Below, piece after piece: positions 19,974 through 27,842 of a stretch of DNA of 64,000 bases (position 1 is its first letter; each line of letters starts with the position of its first letter). Origin of the DNA: JAJPKK01 sp963824905 (lineage in GTDB: Bacteria > Pseudomonadota > Alphaproteobacteria > Rhizobiales > Xanthobacteraceae). The DNA lies in assembly GCA_963824905.1 (NCBI GenBank), contig CAWGRH010000023.1:173761-237760 (forward strand), in the 5' to 3' direction. Below the pieces are notes generated by a model that saw nothing but the letters and a program-made list of their open reading frames with translations, was not told the origin of the DNA and ran no database searches. Position numbers and translations under genes: made by a program.

Positions 19974-20114
19974 GGGTATCGGTGGGGGAACCTAGCCGGG
20001 CATACTAAACAAAATGGAAAGATGCGGCGGGCACGACGTCCCGTTGAACTGCGCGGGCGATAAGGCGACGCCGGTAGCAATGCGTTAACTTAAAAGGCGC
20101 CGAACACGAGAAAC

Positions 20115-21077
20115 CTATACCGCCACGGCCCGGCGTTCGGATGAGCGGAACATCGTGCCGATCATGTATTCGCCGCTTCCCTCACATAATTCCGCCAATG
20201 CGCCGGCGACCTCGGCCTTGGTGCGAGGGGAGAGCTCGACCAATGGCAGACGCACGTTCTGGGACATGAGGCCGAGCAAGCTGAGTGCATATTTGAGCGG
20301 CACGGGATTGGGCTTGCAGAACAGAATGCGCGTAAACTCCGCCAGCGGAGGGCTCAGGCGCTGCACCTCGTCGATCCGTTGCTGCCGGTGGGCGAGGAAC
20401 AGACGCCGACACAGGCCGGGCGCGACGTTCGAGGTGACCGAAATGCAGCCGTTCCCGCCCTGCACCATGAAGATCGGTGCAGTCGCGTCGTCGCCGGAGA
20501 GCAGCCTGAACTCCGGCCCGACCAACGGCCGTAGCCGGAGCGGCCGCGTGACGTCGCCAGTCGCATCCTTCAGACCGATAATCTGCGGCAACTCGCGCAA
20601 ACGGGCGATCGTATCGTCCGCGAGCCCGCAGGCCGTCCGGGACGGCACATCGTAAAGGATGATCGGCAATCCCGTGGATTGTGCAATCGTGCAAAAATGC
20701 GCGCGCATGCCAGCCTGGGTGGGTTTGTTGTAGTAGGGCACGACGGACAGCACGGCGTCGGCCCCGCAGGCCTCCGCCGTTCGGCTGAGCTCGATCGCGC
20801 GCGCGGTCGAGTTCGAGCCCGCGCCGGCGATCACGGGGATCCGTCCACTGGCGACGCCGACGGCGATCCTGATGAGCGCGGCATGTTCGGCAGCGCTGAG
20901 CGTCGGCGACTCTCCAGTCGTCCCGCACACGACCAGCGCCGTCGCTCCCGCCTCCACCTGGAGCCGGCAGATGTTTTCGAACGCCGTACGGTCGATGTCA
21001 TCGCGACGATCGAACGGGGTCGGAACGGCGGGCGCGTAGCCCGTGAGTTGTGAGACGTGGCGCCCGATGATGTCCAT
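20115..21077 (-). CDS. dapA: 4-hydroxy-tetrahydrodipicolinate synthase (DapA family)
   Basis: 320-residue class I aldolase of the DHDPS family. The Schiff-base lysine is Lys170 (IIGLKDATGD), the catalytic tyrosine is in LYDVPSRTACG (Tyr142), and the substrate loop CGTTGESPTLSAAEH is intact. Expected reaction: pyruvate plus aspartate semialdehyde in the lysine/diaminopimelate pathway. It is about 25 residues longer than typical DapA, with short extensions at both ends, and sits alone rather than in a lysine operon. It could therefore be a paralogous N-acetylneuraminate lyase/DHDPS-type enzyme; the function as the housekeeping DapA is not certain. Confidence 0.88.
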   Translation of the reverse strand: MDIIGRHVSQLTGYAPAVPTPFDRRDDIDRTAFENICRLQVEAGATALVVCGTTGESPTLSAAEHAALIRIAVGVASGRIPVIAGAGSNSTARAIELSRTAEACGADAVLSVVPYYNKPTQAGMRAHFCTIAQSTGLPIILYDVPSRTACGLADDTIARLRELPQIIGLKDATGDVTRPLRLRPLVGPEFRLLSGDDATAPIFMVQGGNGCISVTSNVAPGLCRRLFLAHRQQRIDEVQRLSPPLAEFTRILFCKPNPVPLKYALSLLGLMSQNVRLPLVELSPRTKAEVAGALAELCEGSGEYMIGTMFRSSERRAVAV

Positions 21078-21718
21078 GGTTGCCTTTCGGCGACTTTGAC
21101 GGGCGCCCTCGTGACGTCGCGGGGGCAGCTCTCTGCCGCCGCCCGTGTCGGAGCTACAGCCCTTCGCGGATGAATCTGAGCCCGGCCGGATATGAATTCG
21201 AGATGAGGCCGCACGCTGCTTTATAAAGCCGCCATAAGCGCACCGGTCCGTCGAGGGCAGCGCGGCGGCCGCAATGACAGGGTCGCGCGAGACTTATGAG
21301 GTTCCTATGACTTCCGTCCTGCGCTCATCTCGATTTTCTATGCCCGAGCAGACCATATTCGACGGCATCAAGTCATGGTGTCCGTCATGTCCACGCTCGT
21401 CACTTGGATCCGCGCGCTATACGTCAACGCATCATGTCTACGACATGAGATCGCGGAAACGCTCGCCGACAACTATCGTCCCGAGCTGCACTATATGCGC
21501 GGGCCCGGTCCAAAGTGGTGCGAGAAACACGGGATCGTGCTTGGAGTGACCCGCCGCTGACGCCTGGAACTCAACGCCGACCCATCCACACCGGCGGAAC
21601 CGCCGCGTTCGACGATATCAGCGAGGTCCCGAACCTCGGCCGGTCAGTCGATCGCTTGTTCGATCGCATCCCGCGTCACGCGACGATCGTCAGGTTTGCC
21701 CGCGACGGCTGCGTCCCT
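21078..21718. other. Gap without recognised genes
   Basis: About 640 bp. A 61-codon plus-strand frame at 21375-21560 exists but has no convincing ribosome binding site or family resemblance. Nothing else is visible. Confidence 0.4.
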
Positions 21719-21982
21719 TTAGAAGCTGGAGTCGTGGACTTGGGCCTTGAGTTTTTGCTCAACCTCGCATTTTCGATCATCCGGTGCGCACTGGGCCGTC
21801 TCGCGCAACGGCGCACGTGTTGCTTTGGTCCGTCGCACACTGGGAAGGGGCTTGCTTTTGGTTACATTCTCCCGGCCGTGGGCCGCGACAGTTGACGTCC
21901 GAGCAGATGCCGGATTGATTGCTGGAACGATCCCGGTGAATGCCACCATTGCAATCACAATCGAGTAGCAGGGAAATTTCAT
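21719..21982 (-). CDS. Small secreted hypothetical protein
   Basis: 87 residues from the ATG at 21982, which has a good GGAGG site eight bases upstream. The N-terminus is a clear Sec signal peptide (MKFPCYSIVIAMVAFTGIVP followed by AINPASA), leaving a small basic mature protein with two cysteines near the C-terminus (AQCAPDDRKCEVEQKLKAQ). No family was recognised. The open frame extends upstream to 22069, but the signal peptide and ribosome site argue for the shorter form. Confidence 0.6.
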   Translation of the reverse strand: MKFPCYSIVIAMVAFTGIVPAINPASARTSTVAAHGRENVTKSKPLPSVRRTKATRAPLRETAQCAPDDRKCEVEQKLKAQVHDSSF

Positions 21983-22127
21983 CGGGGTTCCTCCACTAAG
22001 CGACGCTCGCTCTTTTTCACACGGCTGGTCGGCCCGCGCCATGGTCGCCTTCCATTTTAGAGGCGGCATCGTACGACTTCAAATGCCTCGCTGGTGGCGT
22101 TCCGAGCCGTTCGCGACCCGTCGCCCA

Positions 22128-23714
22128 TCAACTTAATAACCCAGCGCGCAGCCGTCCTTGCGCGGATCGGACGCGCCGATCAGGATCCCGCGCCGCCAGT
22201 CGATGGCGACCGCCTGGCCGCCGCCGAGCGGCATCGCGCAGGTCTCGGCACGGTGGCCGCGCTCCTCGAGGCCGCGCACCGCGGCCTGCGGAATACCGCG
22301 CTCGACGAGGGTCGTGTCTTTGTCGAAGAACACGCGCGGCGCGTCGATCGCTTCCTGCAAATCCATGCCGAAGTCGACGAGATTGGTGATGAGCAGAGCG
22401 TGGCCCATGGCCTGATAGGCCGCGCCCATCACGCCGAACGACATTTCGCAGCGGCCATCGCGCATCGCCATCGCCGGGATCAGGGTCGACAGCGGCCGCT
22501 TCGCCGGGCCGAATGCGTTGGGGCTTGCGGGATCGATGACGAAGCAGGCGCCGCGGTTGTGCAGCATGATCCCGGTCTTCTCGGTCGCGATGCCGCAGCC
22601 GAACTGGCTGTAAAGCGAGTTGATGATCGAGACCGCGGTGCGGTCGCGATCGACCACGCTCACATAGACGGTATTGCCGGCGAACGCCGGGAGCTGGCGG
22701 CGACGGCATGCGGGCGCCCCGGTCGATCCCGCGCGCGAGGCGGGCGGCGAAGGCCTTGTCGAGCAGCGCGTCCATTCCGACCCGGAGGTAGGCGGGATCG
22801 GCAACGGTGGCGTCGCGCACGCCATAGGCGAGCCGCGCCGCTTCGAGGGCGAGATGCAGCCGCTCGGCGCCGAGCGGGGCGAGCGCGGCGAGATCGAAGT
22901 TCTCGAGGATATTGAGGAGCACCAGCGCGGTGACGCCCTGCCCATTGGGCGGCAGTTCCACGATGTCGAGCCCGCGATAGTTGGAGGCGATGGGCGTTGC
23001 CATTTCGCCCCGGTGGGCGGCGAAATCCGCGCGAGAGAGCCACGAGCCCCGGGGCGAAAGCGTCGCCACGATGTCTTCCGCCACGCCCTCATAGAACGCG
23101 CGCGGGCCGTCGGCCGCGATCGCCGTCAAGGTCGCCGCGAGCGCCGGGAAGCGCATGATGTCGCCCGGCCGCGGCGCCTGCCCGTCCACGAGATAGTGCC
23201 GCGATGCGCCCGGGTCGGCGCGCAGACGCGGGGCGAGGAGCGCCCAGTCGGCGGCGACGCGCGGCGCGATCGGGACGCCGCGCTCGGCGAGACGGATCGC
23301 CGGCGCCAGCGCGCGGTCGAGGCCGAACCGGCCGTGCGCGGCGAGCACCGCGTTCCACGCTTCGACCGCGCCGGGCACCGTGACCGAATGCACGGAATCG
23401 AACCCGATGGAGGTAACGCCGGCGTCGATGAGAGCTTCGGGCTTGGCGCCGGCAGCCGAGCGGCCGGAGCCGTTGTAGCCCCACAGCGGCGCGCCGGGCT
23501 TTGCGACGATAGCGAAGCAGTCGCCGCCGATGCCGGTCATGTGGGGCTCGGCGACGCCGAGCGCCGCCACCGCCGCCACCGCCGCATCGGCTGCCGTGCC
23601 GCCGGCGCGTAGCGTCGCGACGGCGATCTCGGTCGCCAGCGGATGCGAAGTCGCGGCCATGGCCTCGCAGGCCATCACCGCTGAACGCCCGGGGATTTGA
23701 AAATCACGCGACAT
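22128..23714 (-). pseudogene. ggt: Gamma-glutamyltransferase family protein, frameshifted
   Basis: N-terminal nucleophile hydrolase of the gamma-glutamyltransferase family, which cleaves gamma-glutamyl bonds such as glutathione. The large-subunit part (SHPLATEIAVATLRAGGTAADA, HMTGIGGDCFAIV) runs from 23714 to near 22700; the small subunit with the autocatalytic Thr (FAGNTVYVSVVDRDR, Thr codon 22670-22672) is in a different frame and ends at a stop near 22133. Removing one base around 22696-22697 joins RMPSPQLPAFAGNTVYVS. No signal peptide is visible, so it is a cytosolic-type member. The upstream frame continues out of phase to 22128. Probably a single-base insertion; otherwise a broken gene. 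Confidence 0.85.
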
Positions 23715-23744
23715 GGAGACCCGGCGGCCGGAGCGGCAGCGCGC

Positions 23745-24164
23745 TCACAAAGGATGGGCGCTGTCGGCCCCGGAGAACGAGATGTCGCGCTGGGCGGCAC
23801 GGATCGAGACGGCGAAGCCGCCGGTCACGTCGACGAAGCTGATGACGAGCAGCAGCAGGAAGGTCGCGGTCCCCGCCTGCGGCACCAGCAGGAACTCGAT
23901 CAACATCGCCACGAACAGCACCATCGACAGGATATGGTCGACGATGCTGCGCCGGCTCAACCGCGCCGCCTTCACCATCTCGATCAACAGGACGAGGATC
24001 GAGCCGCCCACGATGAGCTCGCCCGCCGTGACTACGATCATGCCGCCGGAGGCGAGCCCGAACCGCGTGACCTCCGTCGACCACGAGAAGCCGGTCAGCA
24101 GGAACGCGACGATGTTGTAGATGGTGAACGAGAAGATCAGCAGGGGTACGCCGAGGAGGAACAT
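23745..24164 (-). CDS. Small integral membrane protein of unknown function
   Basis: 139 residues with four hydrophobic segments (about 1-25, 35-65, 80-100, 105-125), for example FLLGVPLLIFSFTIYNIVAF and LVISFVDVTGGFAVSI. The C-terminal SIRAAQRDISFSGADSA is polar. No domain was recognised; it looks like the conserved hypothetical membrane proteins often annotated in Bradyrhizobium relatives. It lies 30 bp upstream of the gamma-glutamyltransferase gene on the same strand, so the two may be co-transcribed. Confidence 0.7.
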   Translation of the reverse strand: MFLLGVPLLIFSFTIYNIVAFLLTGFSWSTEVTRFGLASGGMIVVTAGELIVGGSILVLLIEMVKAARLSRRSIVDHILSMVLFVAMLIEFLLVPQAGTATFLLLLVISFVDVTGGFAVSIRAAQRDISFSGADSAHPL

Positions 24165-24233
24165 CAGCCGGCCTCCGGATCGATGGAATGGCGCGATCTG
24201 CCCTGCGCCGCGGCTTCTCGCACGCCCCGCGGC

Positions 24234-24419
24234 TCAGGCCTCGGACTTCACCTTGAACACCTGGCGGCCTCTATACATGCCGGTTTTCATGTCGATGTGA
24301 TGGGGACGCCGCAACTCGCCGGAATCCTTGTCTTCCACATAGGTCGGCTGCTTCAGGGCGTCGGCGGAACGTCGCATGCCCCGTCTCGACGGCGATGTCT
24401 TTTTCTTCGGCACGGCCAT
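24234..24419 (-). CDS. rpmF: 50S ribosomal protein L32
   Basis: 61-residue ribosomal protein. MAVPKKKTSPSRRGMRRSAD is the canonical L32 N-terminus, and the alphaproteobacterial C-terminus without zinc cysteines (GELRRPHHIDMKTGMYRGRQ) is present. The usual alphaproteobacterial order of mtgA then rpmF on one strand is kept here. Confidence 0.98.
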   Translation of the reverse strand: MAVPKKKTSPSRRGMRRSADALKQPTYVEDKDSGELRRPHHIDMKTGMYRGRQVFKVKSEA

Positions 24420-24512
24420 GTTCGGTCTCCTCGCATTCCTTGATCAGGCGGCGAACGCCAAAATCGAATTGTAAACGGAAGCGGCGCTTATAATCGATGC
24501 GAACGCCCTTTG

Positions 24513-24555
24513 CTAGAGCATGTTTCCCAAAAGTTGCAGACTTTTCATGATCTAG
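24513..24555. repeat. Small nested palindrome between rpmF and mtgA
   Basis: Outer arms CTAGAGCATG (24513-24522) and CATGATCTAG (24546-24555) pair at nine of ten positions; inner AAAAGT and ACTTTT pair perfectly around a TGCAG loop. It resembles the short AGAGCATG-type intergenic repeats common in Bradyrhizobium-like genomes. Confidence 0.55.
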
Positions 24556-24691
24556 CGCGTGCTCGAACGAGCCGCATGCATGCGTCGCCGTTGCCGCGCC
24601 GGATCAGGCGATCCCGATAATACGGCACGGCCGATTCCATGTGAATCGAACAGGTTGCGGCCGCCTGGACCCCGGCCGAACGCTCCCCCGG

Positions 24692-25426
24692 TCACTGCGC
24701 CCGCTTGAGGCAAGTGTAAAGCTTGTCGGACGACGCCCGCGTCATGTAGATGCCGGCGAGCCGCCGAATGCCCGGGCCGGGCTGGCGGGCGCTGCGACGA
24801 ACCGGGTTGGGCAGGATCGCTGCGAGCAATGCCGCCTCCTGCTGGGTCAATTGGTGGGCCGGCTTGCCGAACGCCCGATGAGCGGCCGCTTCGGCACCGA
24901 ATTCGCCGTTCGGCCCCCATTCGACGATGTTGAGATAGATCTCGAGCTGCCGGCGCTTGGGGATCACGAGATCGATCCACAGCGCCAGCGGCACCTCGAG
25001 GACTTTTCGGACGGGGTTGCGGCCCTGCCACAGGAACAGGTTCTTGGCGAGCTGCTGGGTGAGCGTCGAGCCGCCGCGCTCGCCCGGGGTGCCGATGCTG
25101 CGCACCGCCTCCCGCATCTGTCGCAGGTCGATGCCGTGATGGGTGCAGAAGCTCGCATCCTCGGAGGCGATCACCGATCGGACGAGGTTCGGATCGATGC
25201 GCTCGATCGGCACCAGGGTGCGCTCCACCCGGTGACCGGTCAGCTCCCGCCACAGGATCAAGGTCGAGCTCGGATCGACGAAGCGGTAGATGGGCACCAG
25301 CACATAGGGGATCAGCAGAACGAGGATCACGATGATCAGCACGATGCGCAGCCATCGCCACAGCGGGCGGAGGCGATGCCTTCGGCGCCGCGGCGGTCGG
25401 CTTGGCGAGACGGGTCGGCTGCACAC
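24692..25426 (-). CDS. mtgA: Monofunctional biosynthetic peptidoglycan transglycosylase
   Basis: GT51 glycosyltransferase of 244 residues that polymerises lipid II into glycan strands at the inner membrane. A basic cytoplasmic N-terminus precedes one transmembrane helix (LRIVLIIVILVLLIPYVLVP), then the catalytic SEDASFCTHHGID glutamate, GGSTLTQQLAKNLFL and EIYLNIVEWGPNGEFG motifs. The start is uncertain: GTG at 25426 opens this frame, but an ATG at 25430 in the next frame gives MSVQPTRLAKPTAAAPKAS, a natural-looking N-terminus that would require another single-base shift. It is upstream of rpmF on the same strand. Confidence 0.93.
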   Translation of the reverse strand: MCSRPVSPSRPPRRRRHRLRPLWRWLRIVLIIVILVLLIPYVLVPIYRFVDPSSTLILWRELTGHRVERTLVPIERIDPNLVRSVIASEDASFCTHHGIDLRQMREAVRSIGTPGERGGSTLTQQLAKNLFLWQGRNPVRKVLEVPLALWIDLVIPKRRQLEIYLNIVEWGPNGEFGAEAAAHRAFGKPAHQLTQQEAALLAAILPNPVRRSARQPGPGIRRLAGIYMTRASSDKLYTCLKRAQ

Positions 25427-25551
25427 TCATGGCTCAAGCATACCAGCAATCTTTGCCTTTCGTGGGCGAACCGCCCGAGCGCGAACCAAGCCGCCTGGAG
25501 GGGTGGCGGCGAAGAAGATATGGTCTCGCCGCCTGAGAGCCTCGAGAACCG

Positions 25552-26217
25552 ATGACACCCGCCAAACCGACACACAATCCGCTTCGGCGGGCGCTGCGGA
25601 TCGTTCGCGTCCAGCCGCGCTTGTTTCTGTCGGCCGCGGTCGGCATCGCCGTCGGGCTGCTGCTGCCGGCGAGCCTGCACGTCGCCACCCGATTGGTGAT
25701 CGGATGGGACGTCGGCGTCGCGCTCTATCTCGCTTTGGCCTTTCGTGTGATGGGGACCACCGACATCGACGGCATGCGCCGCCACGCGGCACGCCAGGAC
25801 GTCGGCCGGCATGCCCTGCTCTTCCTTACCGCCGCCGCGGCGCTCGCGAGCCTCGGCGCAATCCTTGCCGAGCTCGGCGGCGCCAACAAGGCGCCGGCGC
25901 ATCTCGGGCTCGCGGTCGTGACCATCCTGTTGTCCTGGATGTTCACCCACACGATCTTCGCGCTGCATTATGCCTACGAATATTACGACCAGGAGAAGCA
26001 CCGCGGCGGCGGCCTCGCGTTCCCCGGCGACGAGCCACCCGACTACTGGGACTTCCTGTATTTCTCGCTCGTCATCGGCATGACCTCGCAGGTGTCGGAC
26101 GTCGCGGTCACCTCGAACCGGCTTCGCCGCATGGTCGCAGCCCACGGCGTCGTGTCGTTCGTCTTCAACGCGACGCTGCTCGCGCTGACGGTGAACATCG
26201 CGGCAAGCCTGCTGTGA
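25552..26217 (+). CDS. DUF1345 domain-containing membrane protein
   Basis: 221 residues with five to six transmembrane helices. The DUF1345 signature is present: AFRVMGTTDIDGMRRHAARQ near residue 60 and GGLAFPGDEPPDYWDFLYFS then VIGMTSQVSDVAVTSNRLRR near 160-185. Function of the family is unknown; the conserved acidic and tyrosine residues after helix 4 recall voltage- or pH-gated small channels, but that is speculative. It is divergent from mtgA. Its 3' end faces the minus-strand DoxX gene across a palindromic element. Confidence 0.9.
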   Translation: MTPAKPTHNPLRRALRIVRVQPRLFLSAAVGIAVGLLLPASLHVATRLVIGWDVGVALYLALAFRVMGTTDIDGMRRHAARQDVGRHALLFLTAAAALASLGAILAELGGANKAPAHLGLAVVTILLSWMFTHTIFALHYAYEYYDQEKHRGGGLAFPGDEPPDYWDFLYFSLVIGMTSQVSDVAVTSNRLRRMVAAHGVVSFVFNATLLALTVNIAASLL

Positions 26218-26237
26218 CGGTAGCCGCCAGCAACCTG

Positions 26238-26348
26238 TAGCCTGGATTGAGCGCAGCGAAATCCGGGGCGGCGATGGAGGCACACACCGCGCAGGCGAAC
26301 CTCGGTGTCAACTGTCGACCCGGATTTCGCTACGCTCAATCCAGGCTA
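26238..26348. repeat. Inverted repeat between convergent genes
   Basis: Two 30-nt arms (26238-26267 and 26319-26348) are inverted copies with one mismatch, separated by 51 bp. They begin with TAGCCTGGATTGAGCG. The type is a common dispersed intergenic element in Bradyrhizobium-like genomes. Placed between convergent stops, it may act as a bidirectional terminator. Confidence 0.8.
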
Positions 26349-26358
26349 CGACGTGTGC

Positions 26359-26838
26359 TCAAAATGCGCGGCCCACCAGGAGATGGTCGAGTGAATAGAC
26401 GCCACCGCCGTTGATCAGGAAAAACAGTGCCGCGACCGTCCACATCAGCGTGTATTCGAGGCCGAGCGTATTCCAGAAAAATCCGCCGACCCGCCATCTC
26501 TCGAAATTGGACACGCCGAGAAAGATGACGATCGGCACCGCGGCGATGCGCGTGAACAGGCCGAGCGCCAGCAGCGGTCCGCAGACGAGCTCGGTCAACG
26601 CGATCGCCGGCGCCCACAGCCGACCGGGCCGGTAGCCGCCATGGTCGAGCTCCGCGGCGAGGCCTTTCAGGCTCGTGACGCCGAGCCCGCTTCCGGCGAA
26701 GCAGCCAAAGGTGATGCGCAGCCCGTGCGGAACGAGCGTCAAGCCGACGACGACGCGGAGCAAAGCTTCGACGACAGGCGCCAGCGCCGCATAGACCGGC
26801 CCAAGCGCCGGGATCACGAGAGGTGTCGGATCGAGCAT
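26359..26838 (-). CDS. DoxX family membrane protein
   Basis: 159-residue membrane protein with four transmembrane helices, matching DoxX/DoxD (VEALLRVVVGLTLVPHGLRI near the N-terminus, ALTELVCGPLLALGLFTRIA in the middle, and a C-terminal GVYSLDHLLVG). The start at 26838 (MLDPTPLVIPALGP) was chosen because the frame upstream to 27033 lacks hydrophobic content. DoxX proteins are found with quinone- and thiol-redox systems. It lies 31 bp downstream of the iron-sulfur subunit and is probably the last gene of that operon, possibly linking it to the membrane quinone pool, which is inference. Confidence 0.88.
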   Translation of the reverse strand: MLDPTPLVIPALGPVYAALAPVVEALLRVVVGLTLVPHGLRITFGCFAGSGLGVTSLKGLAAELDHGGYRPGRLWAPAIALTELVCGPLLALGLFTRIAAVPIVIFLGVSNFERWRVGGFFWNTLGLEYTLMWTVAALFFLINGGGVYSLDHLLVGRAF

Positions 26839-26869
26839 CGCGGCCCCCGGATTCGAAATCAGCGTGCAA

Positions 26870-27713
26870 TCAGGCGAGCCTGATCTCGCCGAGCGAGAGG
26901 CTCGCGCCCAGCCGCGCCTCGACCGACCGTTTCGTGTGGCCCGCCGCCTCGACCTCGACCGTGTAGGCGCCGGATCCTTCGTCGAGCCGGTCGAATTTGA
27001 AGTCGCCGTAATTGTCGGTCGGGGTCTCCGCAATCACCGCGCCGTCGCGGATCAGGCGCACGCGCGCGCCTTCGACACAATCGACGACGCCGTCCGCTTG
27101 CGCGGAGACGGTGCCGCCGATGAAGCACTTCGCGTAGCGCCACAGGTTGCGATAGTAGACCCGCGGCCGCGTGCCGAGCTCCGGCTTCATCTGCTCGAGA
27201 CCCTCGTCGCGCGCAATGCGCGCCATCGCCTCATCGTCGATCTTGATGGCCCGCATCGCGCCGGTCGGACAGGACTGGTGCCCTCGCGTCTGCTGCCAGC
27301 CCTGGTCGATCAGGTGCGCGTCGAACGGCCAGTGCTGCGGGACCTGCAGCTCCTCGTTCCACCAGATGTGGCCGTAGGGACAGGCATCGACGAGCTGTTT
27401 CTGCCCGGCCGCCTTGACGGGGTCGATGATGACGATGCCGTCCTCGCGCTTGGTGACCGCGCCGTCCTTCGCCGCCTTGATGCAAGGCGCATCGTCGCAG
27501 TGATTGCACAAGGTCGGCACATAGGCGACGTCGATCATCGGGGCCTGGCCGCGCTCCTTCTGCAAGGATGTCGATCCAGCGGTGGCCGTGCCGCGGCATC
27601 GGCGCGGCGTAGCCCGGAAATACGTTGCCGACATATTCGTCCATGGCCGCCAGCGCACAGAGCTGGCAGTTCGTGCATTCCGCCACGTCGATGATCAGGT
27701 TCCACTTGCTCAT
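26870..27713 (-). pseudogene. Iron-sulfur subunit, transhydroxylase-like, frameshifted
   Basis: Small subunit partner of the molybdopterin enzyme. N-terminal part MSKWNLIIDVAECTNCQLCA to GHRWIDI is in one frame (start 27713); LQKERGQAP onward is in another. Removing one of the two bases at 27564-27565 restores HRWIDILQKERGQAPMIDV. Ferredoxin motifs (CTNCQLC, CNHCDDAPC, ACPYGHIWWNEE, SCPTGAM) are followed by PELGTRPRVYYRNLWRY and a C-terminal Cna-B-like beta domain (about the last 75 residues). This layout matches, as I recall it, the small subunit of pyrogallol-phloroglucinol transhydroxylase. Two cysteine positions of that protein are absent here. Confidence 0.82.
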
Positions 27714-27728
27714 GGAAGAAGCTCCTTT

Positions 27729-27834
27729 TCCCTCCCCGCCTTCGGGGAGGGTAGGGTGGGGTTCTTTCTTCAGGCGCGGGGCCTTCTTTAAGTCAGCAAG
27801 GCCCCACCCTGCCCTCCCCGAAGACGGGGAGGGA
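27729..27834. repeat. Long inverted repeat between the two transhydroxylase-like subunit genes
   Basis: Arms of 33 nt (27729-27761 and 27802-27834) are complementary at 31 positions, and each arm also contains its own hairpin (CCTCCCCGCCTTCGGGGAGG). It fills the gap between the large and small subunit genes, so the transcript would form a strong structure there. It belongs to the CTCCCC...GGGGAG palindrome class seen again near 53.7 and 57.3 kb. Confidence 0.8.
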
Positions 27835-27842
27835 GAATGGCG

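Noticed and set aside
20115..21077. N-acetylneuraminate lyase identity for the dapA-like gene
   Set aside because: Motifs fit both families, but the YDVPSRT and CGTTGE blocks favour dihydrodipicolinate synthase; kept as DapA with moderate certainty.
21375..21560. 61-codon frame MVSVMSTLVTWIRALYVNAS
   Set aside because: No Shine-Dalgarno site and no homology seen; could be real but unsupported.
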